Assembly: GCA_029783825.1 (NCBI GenBank)
Contig: JAREIK010002991.1
Location: 1,191,137-1,255,136 of the forward strand
Length of the DNA: 64,000 nucleotides
From: Sapria himalayana
Lineage: Eukaryota > Streptophyta > Magnoliopsida > Malpighiales > Rafflesiaceae
Direction: 5' to 3'
Program-made: the position numbers and the translations under genes
Notes under the pieces: model-generated
Database searches by the model: none
What the model saw: only the letters and a program-made list of their open reading frames with translations
Told to the model about the DNA's origin: nothing
Shown here: positions 46,700 to 58,841 of the stretch, in pieces
How positions within the stretch are numbered: the first letter of the stretch is position 1
Layout of the letters: each line of letters starts with the position of its first letter

Positions 46700-47415
46700 T
46701 CTTCTAGTCCATGTGCATCATCAAGCAAAAAAAGTAGGTAAAATACATATAATTTTTTTGAAAGAAATGAAATTATTTTTAAAATAATAAAAAAATAAAA
46801 GTAAAATATAAAATTTATTACAAATTTCTTAGTTGTAGATCAACTTCAGACATAAGTTATCTAAGCATAATGTAGATATTAGAAATTATGCAATTAAGTA
46901 AATATGAATGTAGAAATTAAAAATTATTTTTTTATGCCGAATCATGTCATGACCGAATGATTGATGATATAATGAGAAATTAACAATCTTTTAATATGAT
47001 GGAAACTCATGATGATTAAGAAACAATTCAAATATTGATTAATCTTAATTCAAACATTTGTCCATAAATACTATTCATAGAGTTATTATGAAAAAAAATT
47101 TACAAAAAAATTAAATTTAAAAAAATATTTTGCAAAATTAAAAGGAAAAACATATTCAATATATGATATTTAGACATCTTTAATGCGTAAAAGTTTTTTA
47201 TGTGTTACTGCTCATTATATAGACAATGAATGAATGTTAAATAAATGAATTATTTCATTTAAAATAATAAATATTCTACATAATGGTAAAAATATAACAA
47301 CTTTAATAAATTATGAAATTATAGTTTTAGGTATCAATTATAAAATATTTACGATTATCCAAGATAATGCTTCTAATAATGATGCAATAATACAAAGATT
47401 AAATATACAAAGATT
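46700..47415 (+). pseudogene. hAT transposase relic of a second lineage
   Basis: On the plus strand near 47190-47400 the frame reads SFLCVTAHYIDNE, LNK, ISFKIINI, HNGKNI and NYKIFTIIQDNASNNDAIIQRL. This follows the RICESLEEPER-like core pattern (LTAHFID..W.L.KRI..F......H.G......KIFTITLDNAS.ND). It has at least two stops within that stretch. The residues differ clearly from the 4226-6350 transposase, and the orientation is opposite. N-terminal and C-terminal parts are not recognisable. Confidence 0.65.
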
Positions 47416-47629
47416 AAATATTTGTAGAATTAGAAACCATTAAGTTTTTATAAAGAATTTTCAAAATTGGATTTGACAAAATTGAGATTTAAACCTCTAT
47501 CTTCAATGATGTAAACTAGCCTATTTGCTACTTCAATACACGCAACAAATCAATTATCATAAGATTAAGATAAATTAATATATCAACATACAACAATAGA
47601 ATTAAATATATATATATGTAGATATGTTT

Positions 47630-47654
47630 ACACACACACACACACATATATGAT

Positions 47655-47705
<51 letters not shown>

Positions 47706-47845
47706 GTATTTATTTATTTATGCATTTATTTATATACATTTATATAGATTTTTATTTATATATTTATATATCTACATATATTTAATACACACACACACAC
47801 ACACACACACATACATGTGTGTATATATATATATATATCATTTGT
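47630..47845. repeat. (AC)n/(AT)n/(TTTA)n simple-repeat cluster
   Basis: (AC)n at 47632-47646, a long (AT)n at 47660-47696, tttattta-type repeats, (AC)n at 47788-47810 and (AT)n at 47825-47840 follow one another. Confidence 0.9.
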
Positions 47846-48663
47846 AGACAAGTGGTCAAATGATATTAATGTGAGTATGTCAATGTATACTTTTAGTGTC
47901 TTACATAAATTGTAATGTATGAAATAATAAATTGTAAAAAAAATATAATTTTTGGTATTCAAAGGAATTAATATCCAAAATCAAGTATTTTTTTTGTTAT
48001 CATTACTAATTAGTTATTATATATGGATTTCTTAAATATAATGACCCACTTTAATTCTATATTAATTTTTAGTATTATTATGTTGATAGTTTGATGTGCT
48101 AATATAAATTTTTTCTAAATACAATAATGATGAGTTATGTTGTATTGTAACAAATATAGGAAGCTGTGGAAAATATGATTATCATTGCTTCATATTTGAC
48201 AGATCATTCTACATAACTGCTAGAGATTGATATTATACATATTTACCTATAGACAATTGAAGTGGAGCCAAAAAAATGGTGAGTGTACGATATTGGTACC
48301 CATGCATATATATTTTGTCTAGGTTCTATTTGAAGCTCTTCATCTTCATCTTCCAATTATAATAATTTGTTTGATGAGCTGTTACACAAGGAGATGCAGG
48401 GAATTCAAGATACCTCTATTCACTTGATGTCAAATATACTCTCAATGGTATGTATGAGTTGATCTATCTTATTGTTGAGATGTAGCCTTTTTATCTTATG
48501 TGATCCTAGGGTCCCATCACAAATATTTGTATATATATTTGTCCTTGTGAAGTTTAGTATAAATTTGTAAATGGGCATATGGCATGCCCAAAAGGCACAA
48601 ACATACTTGAGGTGGGTGCCATGGTGGGTCATGTGTGTAGCGCGTGTTGTTGTGAAAAAAAAA

Positions 48664-49238
48664 GGAATTATGTTCTGGGGTATTTCCCCATAAATTTTTA
48701 AAAAATTAGAAACTAAACTTTTAATATTTAAAAAAAAGTCACAAAACTATAAATAAATTAAAAATTAGTGCACTTGAATTCGCAAAGTCCTAAATTACCC
48801 TCGCTCTTCTCCCCCTGCCAATTGCCCATCTACCCTCCCCCCGCACATCTCCACGAGCTCCACAATGGAACCCGATGAGTTCTAGTGAACTCCATCGTGG
48901 AGCTCGATAAAGCTCCATGATTGAGTTTATCGAGAGGTGTTGGGGGGAGAGGGGGAGATGGGCGAGAGAAGAGGGGTGAGAGAAGATGACAAATAGGCAC
49001 GGGGCGAAGGGCAAGGGGAGACGGGCGAGGGGCTAGGGCGAGGAACGAGAACGAGAGGCAAGGGCTAGGACGAGGACGAGTGTGGGGGGCAGGGGAGGGG
49101 CGATGGTAGTTTAGGGTTTAAGAATTCAAGTGTACTTATTTTTAATTTATTTATAATATTGTGATTTTTTTTTCAAATATTAAAATTTTAGTTTCTAATT
49201 TCTAAAAATTTATGGGGGATAACCCAGAACATAATTCC
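48664..49238. mobile_element. Complete foldback-type element with about 130-bp inverted arms
   Basis: The left arm starts ggaattatgttctgggg. The right arm, ending at 49238, reads as its complement (ggaattatgttctgggtt), and the match continues through the cacttgaattc block for about 130 bp. Between the arms lie gagctccacgatgg palindromes and a long purine-rich gaggggcgag tract. No coding capacity and no certain target duplication (A-rich on both sides). A partial relative is at 16577-16890. Confidence 0.82.
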
Positions 49239-49319
49239 CACACAAAAAAATTTATTATATCATATAACGGAAGATAATTGAAACGGTTCTAATATCTTAT
49301 TAGTTATTCCCGACTTTCA

Positions 49320-50120
49320 TCTGTTTCCCTCTCACTCCACGGCCACTGGTACAGACATGCAATTGGAGGTGGTGATGTTGAACGCTAAGGTAATGCGAAT
49401 CAGCATATGTAATTGTCGGGTTTCGATCACCGTTGGAGCCTGCTGAGTTCTCCCAGATTGAAAATTTTCGATCCGAGGTAGCTACGCATCCCCTAGGCTA
49501 AGAATTTATGATTCATCTTTGTTATCGGAGAAGAATGTGAAATCGTTATTCATATTTCTTTCTTCGCTGACGCACTAATCTCCCGGTGTTATAGGCGACA
49601 GGCTCTGCAATTCTTTGTGGCGATCCTGTTGTCGTCTTGGTTTGTGTTGATTCAAACATGATTAGGAGGCAGAAATTAAGATTTTCTGTTTCGATAACTT
49701 TTGAACGAAACAAGATTGTGCAATCGAAATCACGCATGCGACTGCATCGCGTTGATGGAAATGGCAATGGCTGGTGGCAGATTTGGGCGTCTGCTCTTTT
49801 TTTTTTTTTTTGGAAGGATAGCTACGTGTTTTTTTATTTTCCGTATGCACGTGATTCTTCTCTCTTTCAGTCTTTCTTATTCTCACGATAAAGTACGGTT
49901 ATCCTCGAAATGTCCTACTCTTAATTTTCTACCTTTTCCATCTCTTCTCATGCAAGCGATTCATGGAAATGGATGGGACTGGATTTCTTTCGATCTGGAC
50001 TGGCATACTGTATTACAATGTAAATCGATATTCTCTACGCGTAAGTAAAAAGCACAATAGCAACGTGGTACGAAAAGTGATTACCCTGGCAAAAAGAGTG
50101 AGGCATGCTCTTTTGGATTT
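49320..50120 (+). other. Low-copy GC-richer region: possible promoter and first exons of the kinase gene
   Basis: Composition is balanced and no repeat family is recognised. A short frame starts ATG at 49357 (MQLEVVMLNAK) and meets a donor AAG|GTAATG at 49389/49390. An acceptor TTATAG at 49594 is followed by a frame in the same phase (ATGSAILCGDPVVVLVCVD) that stays open to about 49890. This could be a 5' leader with a small upstream frame of the kinase at 54052, or the start of a different gene. The protein is not recognised. Confidence 0.35.
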
Positions 50121-50225
50121 GCGGAATGACTATTTTTAGTTCTAGCAAAAATAAAAAACAGAAAAATCGTCCTCTTGGTCATCATCTTCTACCATCAACA
50201 TAATGATCTATTTCTGTACCTGTAG

Positions 50226-50419
50226 ACCGGTGTCTCTTCTTAATGATCTCATAGACCTCAATCAAACCAAAACTTTAGCGCCAAATAAGCCTCTTAGGAG
50301 CTGTATAGGTGATACATTATCAGTTTATTTAATGGGAACTCTTCCATTTATGGCTACCAGACTCAAGGAGAGGAGTTTCTCACATTGGGCATCTTCTGTT
50401 AGAGTCTTATTTTTTGGGG
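50226..50419 (+). other. Possible exon, product unrecognised
   Basis: The segment lies between an acceptor (tttctgtacctgtag) and a good donor (tttttggg|gtaaga) and is open in one frame (PVSLLNDLIDLNQ, MATRLKERSFSHWASSV, RVLFFG). It has no repeat signature. It may be a leader exon of the downstream kinase or a coding exon of an unknown gene. Confidence 0.35.
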
Positions 50420-50987
50420 TAAGAAATGGTTCATTAACTGCCCATTGCTTTTTTTTTCACCTCATTTTTCAAGTTGGGTTAATGTAATTTTTATTCTTAT
50501 TGGCCGAGAGGTTTCGGATACCACATTGTTCATGTATAGCAGCAATGGGATGCTAGGTTATAAAATTATTTCAGATTAATAAATTTAAAATTGATTGATT
50601 TTAGTCTTGTTGGAACAAAAATGTTCTTTCTCAAATGAGGCATACATATTATATACAACTCACACCACATTAATACAACTCCAAGTTACATCTTGATATT
50701 GTCAAACACATCTTGATATTGTCGGCAAGCTCAAACACTCCAAGTTTCTCTTAACACTCTCTCGGGTTGAAGTAATACCTAATTTGTCACATAAAATATA
50801 CTCGAGGTCTTAATATAAGTATATCCTTTGTTTTTTTTCTTTTTTGATGATTGTGTGTAGTTATCGATGATCACTTTTCTTTGAAATGTTGTTGGTCAAA
50901 GTGATAATTTATTCTTGTATTTTATTCTCTTATGGAATATTAGATTTGTAGACTTGTAGTCACACCATAGCCTTGCAAAAGTGTCTA

Positions 50988-51351
50988 TAGAGGTGTCAAG
51001 CGGGTCAGGCCGGCCTGGCACGGGCACGACACGCTACAGTTCTATGCGACGGCCCATCGTGCCATGCCGACACGTGGACACATCACGTGACCACGCACTG
51101 AATATGATCAATACGAGTTGATGCTCGACAGGTGAGGCTCACCAAGCCCCAAAAGGGTGAAGACGCGTGGCAGGACGTTGCCGAAACCCTAATTTTTTTT
51201 TAAAAATTAGGGTTTTATCCGACTAGAACTGGGCAGAATCCAGCATTTTTTTGCTGTTGGTCCGTGCCGGGCTAGACACGGTATGGTTACTGATCGTGTT
51301 GGGCCTAAAATTGGGCCTGGCCGTGTCGGGCCGGCTCGTTTGACAGTTCTA
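50988..51351. mobile_element. 364-bp hAT MITE with 8-bp target duplication
   Basis: It starts tagaggtgtcaagcgggtc and ends gtttgacagttcta. Flanks are agtgtcta (50980-50987) and tgtgtcta (51352-51359), seven of eight identical. The inside is rich in ggccggcctggcacgg and gggcctggccgtg sequence. No coding capacity. Confidence 0.85.
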
Positions 51352-51729
51352 TGTGTCTACATCAATGCCAATTTGAGTTCGTAATTACTGCATCTACATA
51401 CTAATGTAGTAATTAGAGCAAAAAGTACGATGTATTTGCAATTAATTTTGCTATGAATTATTGTTTCTTGATTCCATAGAATATCATATTTGTACTTAGA
51501 AAAATATAAAAATTAAAAGTGGAATGCCTTTTAGCTAGACATGCATTCTCACTTGTGCCGGCATGTCTCAATCATTGAGTGATTGGGTGACCCAAAGTTC
51601 CTATACTGGATATGCACGAAGATAATAAAGAATAGGCATGATTACATTTTGATGTAAAACATGATCATCAACTATGAATTGATGGATGCTACTAACTGCA
51701 AATACAATGTTTGATCTCGTCATTCTTAC

Positions 51730-52247
51730 TATAGGTATCAACCAGGCTGGGCTGGCTCGGCTTGGCTCGAAGCTCAACATGATTTAGTTGTGCCTGTCCC
51801 GGCATGGCACGCTACAGTGCCGTGCTCGGGCCCATGCCGAGTCACCCTTGGCACGAGCTGTGTTGTGCCTGGCCGAAGGTTTTCAGCATGTGTCTTGCTA
51901 GGCACGGCACGGGTGCTTGGCACGTGGGTACGACATGCTAGCCCACACAATGAGCGACACTCAATGGGGGAACAATGCGTCGATGCTTGACGGGTGAGGC
52001 TCGGCACGCCTGATTAGAGACGGCGGCGTGGCACCGAAATTCTATTAAAAACTGATCGACATGACCCGAACCAGCCGACCCGAACCGGCCGAACCGTCTA
52101 GAACCCGGGAAAATTTTGGGCGTCTGGCTCCTGCTTGCTTGCCCTCCAAGGAAGAGTGCCGTGCCAGTCATGGGATGCCAGCCCGGTTGGGCCTGAAAAA
52201 ACTATGCCGGGCCGGCATGACCCGGCCCGGTCTGTTTGAAATCTCTA
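51730..52247. mobile_element. About 518-bp hAT MITE
   Basis: It starts tataggtatcaaccaggc and ends gtttgaaatctcta, degenerate versions of the family ends. Possible target duplications are attcttac and atcattac (six of eight). The interior has ggcacggcac and ccgggccggc motifs. Open frames over it reflect GC-rich repeats only. Confidence 0.75.
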
Positions 52248-52259
52248 ATCATTACTAAA

Positions 52260-53500
52260 TAATTCAGATTTTCTATTATTCATTTGTTTTATAAATCTTT
52301 CTTTTTGTAGGAATTAGTTTCATCTCTAGATTCATAGGGACTTTGCTGCCTTGACATTAATATTCTAGTTTTTCCCAACAAATCATAATCATATTTTTTC
52401 TGCAAGATCAAGATCAAGATCCTCTTTATGCTTCCTGTCACTTTAATATGCAAACTCTAGCATGCTTATTAGAGGTTATTTGTATGAAATTGAGATCATA
52501 AGAATCTTTTTAGGATTCCATTTTTTTTGGAATCATTTACTATGATAATAATGTTATCAATATATATATTACAGGTAGAATATAACTCGAAGGAAAATAT
52601 ATGAAGAATATTATATTATAAATTATAGATGGTTGCAACTCAAAGTCCTTTACCAAAATAGTAAACATTCAAATCAAGCTCAAGGAGAATTTTTTAGGCC
52701 ATACAAACAGCTAATCCTTCACACCTTCTGACTCCCCTTGAACAACATACCTTGGAGTTTACTCCCTGGATATGTTTCTTGTAATGAGTTTAATGAATAA
52801 AGATATTTTTCACGTTCATTTGATATGAGATCCCCTGTTGAAATGTGTTCCTGGAATGAAGCTAGCAAAGTGAAGTTATCTTGGTCTGTGATGAGAAGAT
52901 TCCAAAACAATCTACTCTATAGGTTAGAACATACTGTTTCACAACAAATCTTACTTTTAGGCTAGAGTCGAGCAAGAGAATCATTTTGGTGTACCCCAAA
53001 TTATTACATCCAAAATATACTGTTACAACACAAGATATTGACATTTAGGCTAATGTCATTAATATAAAATTTAACAAAACAACATTAAAATAAAATTACA
53101 TCCAAATTTAAAAATATAAATTTGTTGATCAATATTGTGCCGACTCTTTTTTAAGATATTTAGAATTATTATTTTTAATTTTTTTAGAGTGAATTCATAT
53201 TTCAGATATTTGTCTATATATTATGTTCATTACCATAGATCAATTAATGTGATAGTTATGTTTTTATTTTTTTAAAATTTTAGTTTTAAGGATATTTACA
53301 TGCTTACTTAAAACCTAGGTTTAAAGAGTTATGTGTTTTTTACTTTTTTTTTTTCTTTGTTTATATTATGGATGAGAGCATTCAAGATGTAGGCCGCCCC
53401 AATACATTTCAAACATATTTCTAGAAACTTTCACTCATTTCAAACATATCTCATTAATCAGTTTTTCTGTTGTGGTTTATGGTTTGAGTTTTTACATAAT
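52260..53500. other. AT-rich sequence, no recognised gene
   Basis: No supported gene. A minus-strand frame at 52910-52719 (FWNLLITDQDNFTLLASF, GDLISNE) is somewhat less AT-rich than its surroundings but matches nothing I know; it could be a retroelement fragment. Confidence 0.4.
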
Positions 53501-53530
53501 CAATTGATCTTATGTTCCTTTTGATTTGTC

Positions 53531-53554
53531 CACACACACACACACACACACACA

Positions 53555-53583
<29 letters not shown>
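53531..53583. repeat. (AC)n(TC)n compound microsatellite
   Basis: A pure (AC)n run of about 25 bp joins directly to a (TC)n run of about 27 bp. It lies just before a possible acceptor at 53590 upstream of the kinase coding exon. Confidence 0.92.
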
Positions 53584-53585
<2 letters not shown>

Positions 53586-53590
53586 TGTAG

Positions 53591-53691
53591 TTTCACTTGC
53601 AACATCTGCATCGCTTCTTTCCTCTCAAACACATTCTTCCTTTGGCTTGTGTGATGGGGCAAGTAAAAAAATTGAAGCCTTGAAGATACTA
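53591..53691 (+). other. Possible 5' UTR exon of the Raf-like kinase
   Basis: A CT-rich tract and ctttgtgtag acceptor precede about 100 bp of balanced sequence that ends in a donor-like gatactag|gtaggc. It lies 360 bp upstream of the coding exon. The evidence is splice-site shape only. Confidence 0.3.
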
Positions 53692-54051
53692 GGTAGGCAG
53701 TACTTACACTAGTATGATAAGTATTCACTAGTATGACAAACATAGGCTAAATCTGTTTTTCATTTCGTGCTGAATTAAAATGGGAAAACTTACCAAATTA
53801 GGCTCAAACATCTGACCTAATGTATTCAGTTTCTATATTCATTTTCAGGTCTGGTGCTCGGAGCTAAGAGGCTCAAACATAGGTTAAATCTGTTCTCATG
53901 AAGGTCAGTTTACATTGTTCTTGCACAGATATGACTGGAAGGCAGTGTAATGGAAGTGTTCCCTTGTAGAATTATCACAGTTTGGCAATGCTTTTTATGG
54001 GTTAAGGAAGAAGGAACGAAATGATTTTATGTTCCAAATATCTATATCAGC

Positions 54052-54297
54052 ATGGATGAGGCACAAGATTATAATGAGCAAACAGAGCAACAGCTTTCTA
54101 GTGCTGTTTGGTGGGGTTCAGATCCCTTGGAGAAATTCGGTTCTCTTTCTCTTTATTCCCAAGAAGATTCTTTAAGCAATAAAGAATCGCCAAGAAATTT
54201 TGAAGGTGCTTCCTCTTCACTGACTGCATCTGATATTCTCTGGAGGACTGGGGTGTTTTCTGAGAGGATTCCCAATGGCTTCTACTGTGTTATACCT
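54052..54297 (+). CDS. First coding exon of an EDR1/CTR1-type Raf-like protein kinase (5' part only)
   Basis: The exon encodes 82 residues from ATG 54052 to a donor CCT|GTAAGT at 54297/54298 (phase 0). The sequence AVWWGSDPLEKFGSLSL, SQEDSLSNKESPRN, TASDILWRTG and IPNGFYCVIP follows the N-terminus I recall for a plant group of Raf-like MAPKKK proteins with an EDR1 domain. There the motifs are WWSSDFIEKFGSVSLGSQE, TAS.ILWSTG and IPNGFYSVIP, continuing with ..RLKELFD. Such kinases act in stress and hormone signalling. The EDR1 and kinase domains must lie right of the window, because no continuation is visible by 64000, so the intron is at least 9.7 kb. A CDS extending past 54297 to the stop at 54516 is intron read-through. 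Identification rests on remembered sequences. Confidence 0.75.
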
Positions 54298-54537
54298 GTA
54301 AGTGTTGAATTTTCTGGTATATATTTGTATTTTGTTAATTTTAGGGTTTGCATCGTGCCTATCATATGCGCTGTTTACTGTAGTTCATCAACTCCACAGA
54401 GGCATTGTCTAGGGCAACTTTTTCAATATGATCTGTTTACTGTAGTTCGTGTTCACCATGCAACTAGTACATTCCTCATTAGCCCAATGCAACCTCAAGT
54501 TTATGATGCATTGTGAAGGTGCATGATCAATTTAATC

Positions 54538-55267
54538 TAGGGTTGCCTGCAGCTTGGGCCGGGTCAACCCGAGTAACTTGAACTCAACCCAAGAAAAAAT
54601 TGGGTTCTGGTTGAAATATTCTTGAGTTCAGGCCGGGCAGGTGGTGAAAATTTTCAACCCTAGCAAAATTCGGGTTGGGTTCGGGTTGACCCCAACCCGA
54701 CGCAACCGCCTGAGTTGCACTTGCAGCTTTAATAATAGGGATAAAAGTGTTCCTATGAATTTGGATGATTGGATTAATACTAATATGTTAGCAACCCTTT
54801 TTTTTACAAGTGCTCACATAAATTTTGGTGATTTTGATTGCTCATGCTCACATTGCACGACTTTAAAAAATTTTTGATTGCCATGCCTATAAAAACAAGG
54901 CTCTAGAGGCAAAAAGAAAATATTTACATCTAAAATAATCATAATCAGTTTTAATATAATTTTTGTATTGTATAAATTTAAATTTTAAAAATATATTTTA
55001 AAACTAATAATTGTTTAGTTTTATATTATTTAATTTTATTAATTTTTTATTCTACTGCTACAAATAATGCGACCGACCTAGCCCGACCTTACCCGACCCG
55101 ACACCAACCCAATCTAACACTACTGCAACCCGATCTTCATAATATCAAATCAAGTTGGGTTAGGGTTGAAACTTGGGTTTGGTCATAGCCTGGGTTGACC
55201 TTTTTGAATTTGGGTTGTGTAAAGGTTGACTCTCAATCCAATCTAATGTGCCTGACTTGTGGCTCTA
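54538..55267. mobile_element. Non-autonomous element with gggtcgggtt-rich ends
   Basis: It starts tagggttgcctgcagcttgg and ends cctgacttgtggctcta, an imperfect inverted repeat. Both subterminal zones are full of gggttgaccc/caacccgacc motifs around an AT-rich middle. This resembles a known style of plant hAT MITE (gggttgcaacttgggt ends). Flanking octamers share only four bases, so the target duplication is unproven. It lies in the kinase intron. Confidence 0.6.
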
Positions 55268-55559
55268 TCGTAAACTCTTTATATTCATAATTAAGTTTGA
55301 GAGTATATTTTAATTTTTTATCATCCCTGGTACATTATATTCAATGGAATACCTAGAACAGGCTCACTTCTGTGCCCAACTTGATTCTCACATATCTTTG
55401 CTGCATTAGGTTTATCTTTCTATGCTCCACAATTTTTTCTAATGGATCGAAAAGTATCTGGGAGGTGTTTTTGTATGAATTTTTATTTGGCTAACAATAT
55501 CCTAAGAAACTAGAACTGGGATATTTGATTTCCCAGGTCACTTTCTACATAAGGTATTG

Positions 55560-56470
55560 TAGTAAGTGATCCAACATTTGATGTGTTGATATGAACTAGA
55601 CTAGGTCTCATTTGTTTAGGTTCAATGGGTTGACTTTACTAATGTATTTGGTACATATTGTTTTAAATATTTCTAGTACTGTATTTCTAAGTAGTTTTCA
55701 TGTGATTTGAAACTATTAGCATGACAATCAAATTTATTTGAGTTAATCTTGTGTTCTAATTATGTATTTGAAGTTGAATAAATGATCAATTAGAATTTGG
55801 TTTAATAAATTGATGAGACTAATTCATTCTTATTGTTGATGTTTCATTTAATTTATAAGTTAAATGTTTTATTTATTTACTTATTATTATTTTATTTGAG
55901 AGTATTCAATATGTGAGTTGTCATAATTCATATATAATTATAAATATATTTTTATTCCAAGTTTTAATAAAATAACATGATTTTTGCTTTAATCCTTACG
56001 TTTTTTTTCCTTCTCTCTCCCTCTCTTGCTCCTTTCTGAAAAAAACAAAGGGTTGAACCTTATAATGGTGTCGACATGGTATCAGAGCTTGTTTTTGGTG
56101 GTTAAAGGACCAAGCCTTCATGTGTTGTTGGTGGTGCACTTTTTCCTTGTGTGGGCACAAATTGTGCCAATATTTGTAATAGATGACTACAATGCTATCT
56201 TGTTATGGAGATTATCTTCAGGTGTGACAAATTGGCCATGCTGTGCTAACATGACTGACATGTCTGCTAATGAGGGCAACCCAACACGACCGGGTGGCCC
56301 AATGGCAACCTTGACCATGCTGAGTCAGGTAAGTCTATCTTTCAAACCCACCACAACCGAAGATGAATAAATTTAATGGTGATACAATGGTGCACTATTT
56401 CTTTGAAGTTGTGCTAGATTCAAATGAGTTGTTATTTTTCCTCGAGCACAATATTGCATTTTAAATACAA
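55560..56470 (+). mobile_element. Copia LTR end, primer-binding site and gag start (truncated)
   Basis: tggtatcagagc at 56077-56088 is the classic plant copia primer-binding site for initiator tRNA-Met. It directly follows a proposed LTR end, gtgtcgaca, at 56076. The LTR would include the pyrimidine-rich stretch at 56008-56035; its left end is not determined. After a leader, a frame near 56250 (MSANEGNPTRPGGP) resembles a gag start, then shifts near 56350 to a frame with MNKFNGDTM. Similarity fades after 56460, with no pol or second LTR in the window. Confidence 0.65.
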
Positions 56471-56479
56471 ACGTAATTT

Positions 56480-57550
56480 GTTTCCTAAACAAATGGTATC
56501 TAAGTGCTAAATTTTTCTCAGAAAGATACGAAGATGTGTTGCATAATATTTTTTTTTCATGTTCTAGCTAGAGTACTGGAAATCTAGTTTCGTGCATTCT
56601 CATCATTGGAAGAGAAAACTAATTCATTATTTTTAGAAAGCATAAAAATATCATATTATCTGGCTAAGGTTGTGGCATCCCACATGCCAAGTGCTCTTAT
56701 ACAAGTGAGGAAAAATAGTAAATAAATAAAACAAAATAAAAAATTAAATGATAAATGTCAACTTTTACTCTTTAACTGATAATAGTACTTTGAGCAAAAG
56801 AAAAATATATGCTATCTTTTAAGTATTTTCATGATGTTATGTATAATATGATCACTCATAGGCACAAATAATAGAGATTGAATAATCATGATACTTTTTA
56901 CATATGAAATGTTAATTTATTATAATATTTTTTTGTCTACTTATAAAATACTAAAATGATAGTAATATGTTGAGCTGTCTAATTATCATAGTAAAATTTT
57001 ATTTGCCTTGTGATTGATAGGTCAAACTATTTTAAAAAGTGATTGTTCTACTAAAATGCATGAGTAACTCATATCATAGTTTTGTATTTTATATCTGTAT
57101 TAAAATTAAAAATAACAATTTGTTATTTTCTTTTTTAGGAGATAAAATTATTTCAAAAAAAATAAAAAGCATAGTGATAAATTTTCTATATGATCATGTG
57201 AGTCAAATTGTAATATGAATATATTTTTATTTTACTTTGCTCATGGTATTTTAGATAAATCTTATATCCTAGAGCTCTCTTTATATTTCTCAGAATCTAA
57301 AAAATTGTATTTATGTGAATATGACTAAGAGAATTTAAGAAAAGATACCTATACTAACAACATAGGTGATAAATGATTTATAAACTATTAGATAATTAGT
57401 CTTTATGTTTTTATTTTATCTTAAAGAACCAATTGAAAATATAATAATTATGTGTGTTTATATTCGAATCAAGTGGTGAGTTGAATGGCACACAACCCAA
57501 AATGCCAAGCTCATATAATATGCTTAGAGCATGCATATTCTTAGAGGTAG
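56480..57550. other. AT-rich intron sequence, no recognised feature
   Basis: About 1 kb of AT-rich DNA between the copia fragment and the ancient hAT element. I see no open frame of note and no terminal repeats. Confidence 0.5.
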
Positions 57551-58574
57551 TAAATAGAGGTGACAAAAGGGTCATCCCTTTCTAGCATGACCTATTTTTT
57601 GTGGCTTGGATGTGCCTTGGCACGACACGGAATGGATCTTTTGCCATAATGGTATGACATGACTTTCATATTACTAGGCTTGACATTATTCATTTGGCCA
57701 GTAACTAGGCAGATCCATGCTGAATCATGCCAGATTGTGCTGGTCTTAGTTAGGGCAGTGGTCAGCTTGAATTGAATGTTCTTTTAAAATATTTTGAAAG
57801 TTTACTTTTATATTTACTCAAAAATCTAAATATAACACTTACATTTAAAAATAATATAATTAAAGTGACAAAAGTGCTTATATAATGTGTATTACATATG
57901 TATATTGTATTATAAAATTAATTAAATTAAAATAAAATCAATAATTAAAAAAATTATTTAAAATTTGAATTAACTCCAAAATGAAAATCATTCAAAATTT
58001 TAAAAATAATTCATAAATAATATCAATTTGATACATAATATAACTTTAAACATAATAAATAATTCATAAATAATATCAATTTGATATCATATCAATGAAA
58101 AACATAATCCAAAATAACATGAGAAATCAATCCATGTTTATAGTATGGTAGTGTGTTTGCATATCGTCATTACCATGTATGTGTCTGATGGTATCAATAG
58201 TGGTAGACTCGATGTCTTTGATCTTGACTTCTAATGAATCATCATCCGCTAGTGTTTTTTTTTTGTTTTATCTCGAATATTCAATCTTGAATCTTCATAG
58301 TTTTTTATGCATGCAAACGTCTCTATGTTATATGGTCGCAATCTTAATTTCTTATTTAAAATAATATTTGTTATTACAAAAAAGTAAATCTTGATACTAT
58401 GCTAGATACTAAAAGTATTAGTAGATTATACTTCATCTTAGATAGTATGAGATATGTAGATTCGCATTATTTTTTTGAACTCAAAATATTTAAATCTTTC
58501 TTATCATGTGAAATGATGGATTAGTAATCGCTATCTATGCATCAAGATAGATCGTTTCAATTCGACATACCACA

Positions 58575-58841
58575 TCATCGTTTTCCCCTAGCTAGTTGAA
58601 TATAAAAGTTTATTATCTTTGAATATGAATTCTTTGTTCCTACTTGTAGCCTTGCTACAACTACTATACATTGAATCACATATATAAACATATTACATGA
58701 TTTTTTGTGAATAAAATCTTGAGATTCATATGCTTGGTTAATGCAAGTAGATATAAATCTTAATATGTTTTCAATTTCTTTTATCTTAACCATAGGATTT
58801 ATACAGACAACCAAGCAATATAGAGTTAGAATGGATGACAA
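58575..58841 (-). pseudogene. hAT transposase fragment in the ancient copy
   Basis: This is the longest surviving open stretch of that copy, 88 aa, matching the region between the catalytic core and the dimerisation domain of the 4226-6350 transposase (about 4980-4690). The flanking codons are in other frames or carry stops. Confidence 0.75.

Noticed and set aside
49546..49767. Minus-strand frame of 73 aa
   Set aside because: It overlaps a plus-strand region with better splice signals and matches nothing known; probably a shadow.
54298..54516. Continuation of the kinase frame past GTAAGT
   Set aside because: The reading after IPNGFYCVIP loses family similarity exactly at a consensus donor.
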